Part shown: positions 55,353 through 64,000 of the stretch, piece after piece
Numbering within the stretch: position 1 is the first letter of the stretch
How the letters are laid out: the number at the start of each line of letters is the position of its first letter
Source of the DNA: Chaenocephalus aceratus
Lineage: Eukaryota > Chordata > Actinopteri > Perciformes > Channichthyidae
Direction of reading: 5' to 3'
Length of the DNA stretch: 64,000 nucleotides
Assembly (NCBI GenBank): GCA_023974075.1
Contig: CM043800.1
Span: forward strand, 22,138,218-22,202,217
The notes under the pieces: generated by a model
The model's input: only the letters and a program-made list of their open reading frames with translations
Database searches by the model: none
Told to the model about the DNA's origin: nothing
Translations under genes and position numbers: made by a program

Positions 55353-55448
55353 TCATGACTTTGTGACAAGGTCAATGAAGCCCCACACAATGATAGCACA
55401 AACGAGGAACCAGAAGCATATGAAACAGCTTAGCTGGCACTCGCTCAT
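55353..55448 (-). other. Small hydrophobic ORF downstream of ERV integrase (31 codons)
   Basis: An ATG at 55448 opens 31 codons with a hydrophobic core (CFICFWFLVCAIIVWGF) and short polar ends, like a signal peptide or single membrane segment. It lies after integrase, where env would start. Further on (55102-55290) is a cysteine-containing frame, possibly an env remnant. Too short to name. Confidence 0.3.
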
Positions 55449-55539
55449 GACATCCTGTGTGTGCAGTGTGAGATTAGGTGTATGTGGTGCGAGTGTGGTG
55501 CTGGTGGTGACTTGGCACGTCACTTGTTGTCGTCTGTTT

Positions 55540-57780
55540 CTACCGTCTCTCCCGGTCTGTGACTACGACCTTGCAGTGGTTGACGTGGATCCACGTAGCT
55601 CTCTCGGTGACCTTGACCGCTGTCTGGGTGACGAGGAGCACCTGGTAGGGCCCTTGCCAACGGTTGGATTTCCAGCTCTTTCTCCGGAAGTCCTTGACCA
55701 GCACGAAGTCGTTGGAGATAGTGAAGTGGACCAGTGTCAGGGGTAGGTAGGGCTGCTGCTACCTGGCGTCTGATATCTGACCATGCAGTTATCAGGTAGT
55801 CGTTGTCCTTTTTTGGGAAATCCACTGCGATCGGGGTGGCTCAGCGGGTAGAGATGCAGCCTGTCCCTCAGAGCTGGAAGAAACATCATCCTCCACTGGC
55901 AGGGGTACAGGTGACTCAGCCGCTGGCTCCATGCTGCACAGGTTTCCTGGGTCCAGGACTTGGCTTCACTTGAGGCACTGTGACTGAAGTTGTCCCGCTA
56001 GGCAGGTTCAAATCCTCTTGGTAGATTGCTGAGGTATTAATCTCAACAATATAGCTAAGATCAAGTATAAATCATTTTTCTGATTCATAAAAAGTTGTTT
56101 TCAGTTTAAAAACTTCCCCAAGGGTTTTCTCAAGCACTGGGCCATAACTTACTCTTATCAGTTTAACGACTTGACAGCCCTGCACCTCCATGCTGTGTGA
56201 AAACCAGCAAAAAAGAAGGAGGAAGATGTGCTCAAAAAAATCTAATTTAAATGAATACTGTTGTAGGGTGTAGGTATATAACAATTAAAATAACTGAAAA
56301 GAAAACTAATAGTGTAAAATTAAAAAACAATGATAAAAATAATACAAAGGTTATTTCCCATTCCCTCTTTGATACTGAGGTATTCTCCATTCAAGCTCTA
56401 ATGATCCATATGCTAATAGACAGAGTTTCGTCTTGCCATCTTTCTTTGCATAATGCACTAAAGATTCTAACAGTTCTACTGCTAAATACTTTGCATTTGA
56501 GATATTGCTTGTTACTCAGACCTAAATTCCCTCTTTTGCTCTATAAAATATCCCTTGGTACCGAATTTACCAAGACAAATTCTAAATTATTGCAGGAAGA
56601 TCCCACAAAAAGCCATCCTCTCCTGTGGAAGAAAGCACATTAACTGCCACGGGTGTGTGCAAAACATGTCATGTGATGTGAGACTGATAGCATCAACAGT
56701 GGATTGGGTAGGCCGCAGTCATATTCCTATCTGGATTCTAAACTCAGTTGGCTCGGGTGAACCGGTCCTCTCTTCTGGAGTGAAACTACGTTCTCAGAGA
56801 TTGACTTCACTGTATCCAAACCTTCTGATTTAGTTTTAAGCTACCCCTTCTCTGGACTTCGCCCCTTTCTGGTCACCCATACACGATTTCTGAACTTAAA
56901 CGGAAAAGGTGTGATAGTTAGATATGACCTGACCTTTGCCCTAGGTAGCTTTTCCATACATATAGGAATATATTCAGCCTTGTCAAATTGATTGGAATGT
57001 CCCAATTTGTTTTACATATGTCAGCCCTAAAACTGATTAGTGGTTCTTCCTCTATTATTTTAAGATGCTCAGGATGAACTTTCTTGAACCCATCCACCTC
57101 TACACATTGAAGACATGTTGACCGTGTGTGTTGTAAGTGCAATCGCAGTTTCGGTATAAGGATTTTATTGTGGAGACAATATGTTCTCATCCGAAATAGG
57201 CCACATGGCCTAAACTGCTGTGTAATTCACGCACAACCTGGGGAGCGTTCTTCAGGGGGTACGTGAATGCTTCCACCCTTTTTCCATATTCTAGGGAATA
57301 TGGCAGTCAGGTGGTTAACTCTTCCCCGGCTTTAAGCAAGGTAAAACTTCTCTATTACCCTGATAGTCTAATTTTATCTTATCTGTATGGCTACGGACAT
57401 GATTCCACTCTAGGTACATGCCTGCTCTTAACTCTGCAATAAGACCCTCACTTGAAGGGCATGTGTAAGTGCTTCACCTTTCACATTGGTAAACTGCCTT
57501 TGTTCCCAGTTATTAAGCTCTTCTTTACCCGCTTTGTAACAATACGGATGTGTGTTATTTTACGTTGTTTTGCAAAAAGAAGTCCCTCAACAAATGGCCT
57601 TTGCCTCAGCAGTTTGTGCTGTACCTAGTATTGCACCCTTTTGCTTGCAAAGTACTTCACCTGAATTAGTTTTCATTATAAAGGCCCAAGTGGCTGCTTG
57701 GTCACCTTTTCGCAAACTCCCCTCTGTAAACAGTGTTATCTTTGGAGCAGCGGTTTTTCTTTAAGGGTTTCAATGTTTCC
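55540..57780 (-). pseudogene. pol: ERV pol remnant: RNase H and integrase pieces
   Basis: Order on the minus strand. RNase H, about 57740-57350: KGDQAATWAFIMKTNSGEV, then TAQTAEAKAI and, in another frame, LEWNHVRSHTDK. Then a CLQC-containing segment (56918-57190) that may be the integrase zinc finger. Last, the integrase C-terminal SH3-like domain, 55540-55740: NRWQGPYQVLLVTQTAVKV and WIHVNHCKVV, typical of gamma/epsilon-type retroviruses. The section 55850-56900 could not be assigned and the D,D,E core was not found. Multiple frameshifts and stops. The protein is non-functional. Confidence 0.6.
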
Positions 57781-57894
57781 CTGTGTGGCTTACTTCCTGT
57801 GGTCCTAAACTCCACATCTGGATCAGACATCATCCTCTGCCATTTTCCATTCTTATTCTCTCAGTTTTTTGATATTGATATTTTTGTTCTGGTG

Positions 57895-58249
57895 TTAAGA
57901 TAATTTTTTTCTTTTTAATCTCCCTCTTTTCTTAACAACTGGAGCTATGTCTATTTTAGATCTGACTTGGTCAAGAGTTGATTTGTTCTTTGGTGAGAGG
58001 AACACTCTTCCCCTTGTGCTTGGTGGGGGTGGGGGTGGATAGCCTGCTTGAGGATAGTTTCTTACAATATCCATCTTCCTCTCTGTGCTGAGGCCATACA
58101 ACTTTTAATGGGTCGCTCCGTGGTCTGCTCAGATTTTCTTCCCCTCCAGAGGTCACACCTGTCTCTGACCCTGTGTGCTGGGTTTTTCTGCAGCACCTCG
58201 GGAGCAGAGAAAGGGGGAGATTTTTTTCCAAAAGTGTAAGCTCCTTCAT
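57895..58249 (-). pseudogene. ERV internal region of unknown role, basic and proline-rich
   Basis: Two overlapping minus-strand frames: one with PPPPPPST and a basic end KKRGRLKRKK, the other serine/threonine-rich. They lie between the macro domain and RNase H, where gag C-terminus, protease and RT would normally be. The basic patch could be a nucleocapsid-like segment, but no CCHC knuckle is seen. Confidence 0.3.
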
Positions 58250-58640
58250 GAGAAAAATAGTTTAGTTGATTTTGGTAAAGTATTTGAGCTTTAGCTTCGC
58301 AAAAAACTTCTTCATATTAGTTTTGAAGATATTGTTGGGGTTTGATATCTGCTGATAGTTCCCACTTAGGTTTTATTTTAAAAGTACATGCAAAACAACC
58401 AGTATTTGTGGGTCATCTGATCACCACCTTGCCTTCTGACAGTTTAATAGTCCTTATCATATTATCACTCTGTGCTAGGACCTATTCTCTTTGCCAGAGC
58501 TACTGCTATTCCTCCTGCATGTTTTAGCTTCCTATTAGCAGGGTTCACTAACATGGTTTGTTGATCTAGTTTAAGATTTTCAATAATTGACATTAATTAT
58601 TTCCAACATTCCTTTTCCCTGAATATCATGTCTAACAATG
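58230..58640 (-). pseudogene. Macro-domain (ADP-ribose-binding) remnant in the ERV
   Basis: On the minus strand, MLVNPANRKLKHAGGIA (from about 58554) matches the signature of macro domains (VN.AN..L.H.GG.A), including the loop that binds the distal ribose. Before it, RHDIQGKG and INVN strands fit the start of the fold (about 58639-58580). After it, EGKVVI, a stop, TNTGCFACT and PKWE fit the following strand and the PKW/GPRW position, then YEEVFCEAKAQ fits the next helix. The pieces lie in two or three frames with several stops, so it is a decayed copy. The NPAN/HAGGIA style is closest, from memory, to PARP9/14-type macro domains. Family assignment is fairly strong; placement in gag or between gag and pol is unknown. 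Confidence 0.6.
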
Positions 58641-58655
58641 TGTTTTCTTCTAGGA

Positions 58656-58943
58656 TTAGTAGATACTCATAAATGGCATTTGTGAGCTTTTATCCCTGTA
58701 GGGTGGAGGTAGGGTCTCAGACATTATACCACCTGCTTGTTGCTCTCTGTCCAAACGGTAGTCTGACAGGAAAGTATTTAGGTCGCGATACGCCCGTGGG
58801 TCTGGGCTAAGCTGACCAGGGCGGGCAGAAGCTCCGGATTTAGCTTCTGTGTATCCCTCCCCATCTGAAGTTGGCTCCGAGTCATTAAATTGCATTCTAA
58901 CTTCATCAGCCATTCTTTTTATTTTATTTTTTATTTTATTCAA
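58656..58943 (-). pseudogene. gag: ERV gag-like ORF with PPPY late-domain motif
   Basis: A 95-codon frame on the minus strand with a basic N-terminus (NKIKNKIKRMADEV), an acidic/serine middle, and ETLPPPYRDK near the end. PPPY is the classical retroviral late motif that recruits NEDD4-type ligases. It is the first long ORF after the leader, fitting the start of gag. It ends in a stop at 58656; in the next frame YEYLLILEENTLLD continues towards the macro domain, indicating a frameshift. No capsid homology is recognised. Confidence 0.45.
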
Positions 58944-59047
58944 GGGTTTACGTTCACTCTTTTATACACATGCAAGTTTCTAGGCTTTTACTCACACCGG
59001 AGGATCAGTCCGACTATACCGTCACTTGGTTCTAGGTTACTCTTCTG

Positions 59048-60080
59048 CAGTGTGCGAACTATACCACGGTCTCCAGGGGAGCCGGGATTTATTTATTTTT
59101 TGCGGGGGGGGTGGGTAAATGCTGATCCGTGCATTAATAGCAACAGCACAGACATAGGCCTATTATAAAGAGAACATCTGTTACACACAGGGTGGTGACA
59201 CAGGTCTACATTTACATGAAACGTCCCGATGGATCATGTTCATGTCAACAGATTACCCGAGCATGTATGGGCTACGCACACTTCAATCAACTTGATAATA
59301 AATAATCCACGGACCACCATTGTAACGTTTGACTGTTTAATGAAATCAACTTAAAATGACTCAAAAACAGGCTACATTGTTTCACATGGGCTATAGCCTA
59401 TTATGGCTGTAGCCTACACAGAGCCGAACACACGCGATAAGAGCAGCCAGTGACACCAACCATGAACAATATTAATATTAATAATACAGCTATAGCACAA
59501 CACAACCCTCTCACTGCCTGGAGAGACGCGACGCCACACACACTACACAACGGCTCGTCTTCTTGTGTCTCTTCAGCCCCCAAGTTAACGTTAGCTGTCA
59601 AGTTAGCACTAGCACTGACCTTAGCTCCCTCCTCTCTCGGTTCTGTTGTACGATATGCTACCACCAGCTACATTCGGTTGGTCTTCTTGATCAGGTTGTT
59701 TGGCCGTCTTTTTAAAGAAATTGCCCAAGGTACGTTGTTTTTTTCTTTTCGACATGTCAGCAGCAGCAACAATGCCTGGTAAACATGCAGTGCTAACTAA
59801 ACGAGCTTGTGAGTGAGTGGGTAGTGGGTGGAGCTGCGGGCAGCGTGCACGGTGCAAGCAGGCGACACTTTTTTCATGAATCATAAACTCTAAATATAAT
59901 TTTATTTCACTTATTTTACACCTTTGAAAAAAAAAACATGCCCAAAATGGAATTTATTTGGTCATCATATCAGTATTTTAGAGAGCTCCCCCCAAATTTC
60001 ACAAACCATGTTCCCAGGGGAGCTCATGTCACCACTAGGGGAGCTATAGCTCCCCCTGCTCCCCTCCAGTTCGCACCCTG
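59048..60080 (-). mobile_element. hAT element inside the ERV leader
   Basis: Ends CAGTGTGCGAACT and AGTTCGCACCCTG, with a perfect 8-bp duplication CTCTTCTG (59040-59047 and 60081-60088). GGGGAGC repeats occur near both ends. Contains one transposase exon. Confidence 0.9.
59621..59755 (-). pseudogene. hAT transposase N-terminal exon
   Basis: From the ATG at 59755 the frame reads MSKRKKQRTLGNFFKKT, the typical start of TTF/ZMYM-type hAT transposases. It is followed by an acidic linker and no catalytic domain. Confidence 0.5.
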
Positions 60081-60626
60081 CTCTTCTGGATTCAGCTAGT
60101 ACATGCGGACACCTCAGTTAAGAGTGTTATGTATCGAGCTTCGAGCTGTTTCAACAGCATAGGTACCTTTACCTATGTTTATCTTTATTAAATCTCCTAT
60201 TAACTCTTCCCCACGTTATGTTTTAACGCAAAAGTTCAAACCGCAGCTCTTTGTCAAGTCCTACCTATAAGTTTCAAAGTAATTTGGACAGATACTGAGC
60301 AGTGCTCCTACGGCTGACTTCACTACTAGCCACCAAACCTGTGTTAAAGGGACCACAGGGGCTTCCCAATTTGGCTAGGGGAAGAAGAATCTACTTTAGC
60401 TTCTTTAACAGACAGCAATATCCGATATAATATAACCCTCAGTCCGGTGCAATAGTATCAACTTAAATTACTACACTTTTAGGTTAAAATATATATTCTA
60501 GGATTCGGGTAGGTATTTTAACAAGACTTTCAGCCTGTATTTCGCTGATTTGTACTCATCGACTTTTTTCACTAGGTCGTTTTGGTTCTTGTATTTTGAC
60601 TCTGTAAAAGTATTACTTTTCACAGA

Positions 60627-60644
60627 GCCCCACGTTGGGCACCA
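60627..60644 (-). promoter_or_regulatory. ERV primer-binding site, tRNA-Lys(1,2)-like
   Basis: TGGTGCCCAACGTGGGGC on the minus strand directly follows the 5' LTR. It differs by one base from the tRNA-Lys1,2 site used by spumaviruses, visna virus and Mason-Pfizer monkey virus (TGGCGCCCAACGTGGGGC). Confidence 0.75.
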
Positions 60645-62012
60645 TGTTTAGAGTAGGTGAGGTCCTGATCATTTATTCCGGTAAATTACTCTGACCTACT
60701 AATTGACCTGACCGAAGTTACTGAGTCTATGTAAGTTTACTGCTTGGCTCAGATTCACCAACGTCAGCAAGATCTCAACTCTACTAACTCCCCGAAGAAC
60801 CAGGTTCAATTAACTGCTGTTTCTATTCAGACAACTCTTTTTTAATCTGTTTAAGCGATCCCGAAGGATTTTGATATCAGTAAATGAGGTGTGTTCCTAC
60901 CTAAGTGTGTGTGGCAGGGTGCAGTCTTACCTTTGAAGCAGGAGAGGAGAGCACAGATTTTCTTTTTAGTTGTCCCAATCCAAAAGGTGAGATTAGTTTA
61001 TTTGAAGAATAATAGGTCCAAACTAATACAGAGTCTTTACCTTGTAACACATTATAATCATACAAAACATATCATGCTGGGGTTATATTTTTTATCTAAA
61101 ACCTTAATTCATATTCATTTTATTCCCGTGCGTACGCCTTCCGGGTATACCTAAATAGTGTTATTAATTTGATTCCTGTACGTTTCTAATAACGCCTTCC
61201 AGGTCGATCTAAATAGTCATAAGATTCCTGTACGTTTCTAATAACGTCTTCCAGGTAGATCTAAATAGTGTTATTCATAAGATTCCTGTGCGTCCGAACA
61301 ACGTCTTCCAGGTATATCTAAATAGTCATAAGATTCCTGTATGTCCGAACAACGTCTTCCAGGTATATCTAAATAGTCATAAGATTCCTGTACGTCCGAA
61401 CAACGTCTTCCAGGTATATCTAAATAGTCATAAGATTCCTGTACGTCCGAACAACGTCTTCCAGGTATACCTTACCGAGAGCCATCTAACCCAGCTCTGA
61501 GGGCCAGAGCTTACCGGGAGAGAGTATACCAGGGGTTTCCCCCTCTCTCCCCCCGAAATCCAAAAAAGCCAGTCTTTTTATGCTCAAAAAACCGGATAGA
61601 AACCCCACAAACACCTCCTCTATACCCAACCAACATCTTCTATTGGCTATGGCATAAGACACACCTTCCCAAGTTTGTGTAAAAAACAAAACATGACAAG
61701 ACATATTCTATGGCTATGACATAACCACCTTTTTGAGGCCTCAATGTGTTTCTCCTTAAGTCCGGAGCCCCCCTCCCTGCTGTGAGAGGAGAGGAAAGAA
61801 CCTGCCTACTCTCTTATCAGAGAGTAGGGCATAAATCATTATAAGTCTTACACTCAACTTAACAAACCACTTTGTTTTGTTTATGCTGTAAATATAGAAA
61901 AACCTAAAATATGAAGCATTTTCATTGTGGGTTATACAAGAATATAATTGATTATATTTGATTATAACTAACTTTCGTTTTAAGTATTCAACATACTATG
62001 AAGCTCTCAACA
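60645..62012 (-). repeat. ERV 5' LTR (1368 bp)
   Basis: Longer than the 3' LTR by exactly 102 bp, two 51-bp repeat units. TATA-like GCATAAAAAG on the minus strand at 61574-61583. Confidence 0.88.
61135..61471. repeat. 51-bp tandem repeats in the ERV 5' LTR (about 7 units)
   Basis: Same unit as at 48370-48617, with two extra copies. Because 51 is a multiple of three, it produces an artefactual plus-strand ORF of repeated 17-residue units (61288-61500). Confidence 0.88.
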
Positions 62013-62751
62013 GCGCGCATGAAGCGGTGGACGCGGCGCGAATCACGCGATTGAATGGGGCCGCGTCAAACGTGAGAGTTACATTTTTTCAACTCGGGCG
62101 TCAAATTCACGTGACGCGTTCTCGCGGAAGCCAATCAGCGGTGAGGATCTCAGCCTGCCGTCACTGACGTTCAACCAGAAAACATCAGCCATTAGCAGTT
62201 AGCAGTTAGCACACAGAGATCACAGCTCCTCATATCTGTTCAGAAACTGTACAAAAGTTAAACAAGAACAAACCACAGACTGTCTGTGTCATGGCGAATA
62301 CAGTCGCTGGTTTATTTATGTCTGTAGGCCGTTGTTATGAGTGTGGAGTGAGCATATACAACGTTAGCTTAGCCTGGTCGACCCAATCTCCATTCAGAAA
62401 ACAAGAATTTTAAAAGGTTTTCCGCCTGCCGTCTTGTCTGCAGACTTGTCAAGCATTAATTCATGGTTTTTACTAACCGGTATCAGTATGTTGTTACGTC
62501 GGCATAATTTAGAAACGTGTATTACAATTTAATCACGGTAAAATATGTTCATTTTGTTGTAGTTGTAGCTCCCGAGTCAGCGCGTCTTTTTTGAATGATG
62601 CGAGTAAACACAGCTGGCAGCCGTGGTGAAACTCGAGCGACTAGAGCGATACGATAGGAGCGCTTAGAGCGAAGCGAATATTCGCATCGCGTCCAGTGTG
62701 AACGTAGCATAAGGAAGCTTTTCCACTATTGGATTAACACCTCTTGCAGTG

Positions 62752-63300
62752 CAGATTTTGTTAAACTAATACTAATTTCCTGAAGTAATCTTCGTAATAA
62801 CTAGCAAACTAAAGATCATGTACATCCACTGCACACATAATCTGAAATAACAACTCATATTTCTCGCATCAAATGACATCAAAACGCATTTTAATGGCCA
62901 AACTAACTTTAAAATAGGCATTTTCCACCGAGAATAAAACGAAGTTCGGCCATGTTTTTTTTTTCTGCAGGGAGAAATTTGAAGATCATGTGACATAGAC
63001 TCCACTCCAGCCATTGGAATGAATGGTGAAAAAAAACGGGGTTTGTCAAACAGAGCACATGGTGTAGTCCTAAACGATAGGCGGGGATTCTGGGTAGTGT
63101 ATAGTGTCTTCTGCCATCCTTTACTCCGAAAAAATATTTGTTTCTCCGAATCGAAGGGGAAAAATACAAAGCATTGCACACAATTTAAACCAATCAATGT
63201 TGTGTAATTAACAAGGATAATCTGGTGTTTTTTAGTCGATGAGTAGTGCAGATATCACTGTAAAATCAATCGACAGTAAGGGGAATACTTACTTCCGGGT
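62752..63300. mobile_element. Fragment of the 3.1-kb fold-back element family
   Basis: 62752-63045 matches the right arm 38225-38660 with an internal deletion (e.g. GATCATGTACATCCACTGCA, and TTTTTTTCTGCAGGGAGAAA). 63275-63310 (ACTTACTTCCGGGTGTA) matches its interior near 37845. Neither full terminus is present. Confidence 0.65.
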
Positions 63301-64000
63301 GTACAATTCTCCGTTATCCAATGGGAATGAACGCTCACATTGCCTTGAAGGGCAGCCGACACAAACGAATGCCGTGCTTCCATGAGCGTCAAATCCCGCC
63401 GCAGATGGGAATACATTGCAATCAGTTGAAAGCTATTTGCATCCCTTTATGAAGCTGAAGGAGCCTAGGAGCTTCACAACTGCACAACACGGGACCCTGA
63501 CCAAACGTCGCTCCTGGACCATTATGGAGTGAGAGTGTGTTGAACAAAGACTCAGAAGACAGTTGTTGAGTTGACCATTTACTGAGGCTTGACATTTTAA
63601 AATTGCAAGAATAAACAGAAAAATACAACACAAGTTACACAATTGAAATAATACATGTGCAACATAATGCAAATAGGGTGCAGTATATGTCCGTTAGCTT
63701 AGCAGCTAGTTAGCTTAGCTTATCTTAAACATTGAAACCACACAATCAATTAAACCACATTTTTGGAACACATAACTTGGCACACAGGTACATTTGTATA
63801 CTTAAAGACAGATCTACTCCAAGGATTAAAACAAAATGATATGTGGCATAGAACTGAGCTACGATGTGCTCTGCATGGCTTTGCTGTGTAAACTAAAACA
63901 CAAGGGGAGTCGCGCTATTTGGTGCCTATACACAAGTTTTGATAAGAGTTAAATATTATTTTGATAATAAAATATATTTCAATGTTTATGAACTTCATAC
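63301..64000. other. Unassigned
   Basis: No gene or element is recognised. It contains GTTAGCTTAGC phrases near 63690-63722. Confidence 0.3.

Larger units (their letters stand above)
47893..62012 (-). mobile_element. Endogenous retrovirus, minus strand, split by a gypsy element and a hAT
   Basis: Direct LTRs at 47893-49158 (3' LTR) and 60645-62012 (5' LTR) run from TGTTTAGAG to CTCTCAACA on the plus strand. The flanking duplication is GCGC (47889-47892 and 62013-62016). A primer-binding site lies at 60627-60644 and a polypurine tract AAAAAGAGGG at 49159-49168. After removing nested elements the provirus is about 7.5 kb. Coding remnants in order: PPPY gag-like ORF, macro domain, unassigned part, RNase H, integrase fragments, and a small hydrophobic ORF. 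Protease, most of RT and most of env are missing. All long frames are broken, so it is not infectious or autonomous. Confidence 0.85.
47791..62709. mobile_element. PIF/Harbinger MITE split by the ERV (two parts: 47791-47892 and 62017-62709)
   Basis: Left end TGCTACGTTCACACCAGACG and right end CGTCCAGTGTGAACGTAGCA are inverted repeats of about 30 bp with two mismatches. The duplication is TAA (47788-47790 and 62710-62712). Without the ERV it is about 795 bp. No transposase frame is seen in the right part. It lies inside the BEL-type gag remnant. Confidence 0.85.

Noticed and set aside
55826..56020. A-box-like GTGGCTCAGCGGGTAGAG and B-box-like GGTTCAAATCC suggesting a SINE
   Set aside because: The boxes are about 170 bp apart, with no tRNA fold or tail, and the region lies within ERV pol remnants.
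61288..61500. ORF with repeated 17-residue units, and CRISPR-like 51-bp periodicity
   Set aside because: It is a tandem repeat inside an ERV LTR with no spacers; the ORF arises because 51 is divisible by three.

Overview
The window is nuclear DNA of a vertebrate, almost certainly a teleost fish. The chemerin-receptor-like GPCR, the C2H2 zinc-finger gene and the mix of BEL/Pao, Tf1/sushi-type Ty3/gypsy, epsilon/spuma-like ERV, hAT, PIF/Harbinger, TTAA-target and LINE copies are typical of percomorph genomes. Only two host protein genes are well supported, both on the minus strand: a C2H2 zinc-finger gene (coding exon 17803-19800, possible first exon and CRE promoter near 32.1-32.3 kb) and a cmklr1-like receptor (44612-45706). 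Nearly everything else is transposable-element DNA, much of it nested with target-site duplications (TSDs) readable on both sides.

Layout. 0-9.8 kb: copy A of a segmental duplication (copy B at 40.77-43.56 kb), split by a hAT-like element (534-1980) and a BEL/Pao element (2020-8254) whose 5' LTR carries a hAT. 9.8-17.1 kb: a Harbinger Myb/SANT remnant, a LINE tail, a hAT split by a Harbinger element, a TTAA-target element, and a hAT split by a TIR element with a captured exon. 17.2-20 kb: zinc-finger gene. 20.9-28.6 kb: LINE and BED-finger hAT remnants with interleaved ends, and two more TTAA elements. 28.6-32.4 kb: satellites, a tRNA-like stretch and a possible promoter/exon. 32.4-39.5 kb: a stack of inverted repeats, comprising a hAT split by a ~925-bp-arm fold-back, split by a MITE, split by a 3.1-kb element with ~545-bp inverted termini. 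39.5-40.6 kb: a promoter/exon-like repeat unit. 44-46 kb: GPCR gene. 46.6-62.75 kb: a five-level stack, in which a BEL-type gag remnant is split by a Harbinger element, split by an endogenous retrovirus (ERV), which is in turn split by an intact gypsy element and by a hAT. 62.75-64 kb: another fold-back fragment and unassigned sequence.

The most unusual content is in the ERV (minus strand). A PPPY-containing gag-like ORF is followed by a degenerate but recognisable macro (ADP-ribose-binding) domain, before RNase H and integrase remnants. Macro domains are not standard retroviral equipment. The gypsy element inside it looks young: its LTRs look identical by eye, its gag and pol are open, and its primer-binding site is complementary to its own predicted 5' RNA end. 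Identifications come from reading the sequence and translations; no database search was possible.
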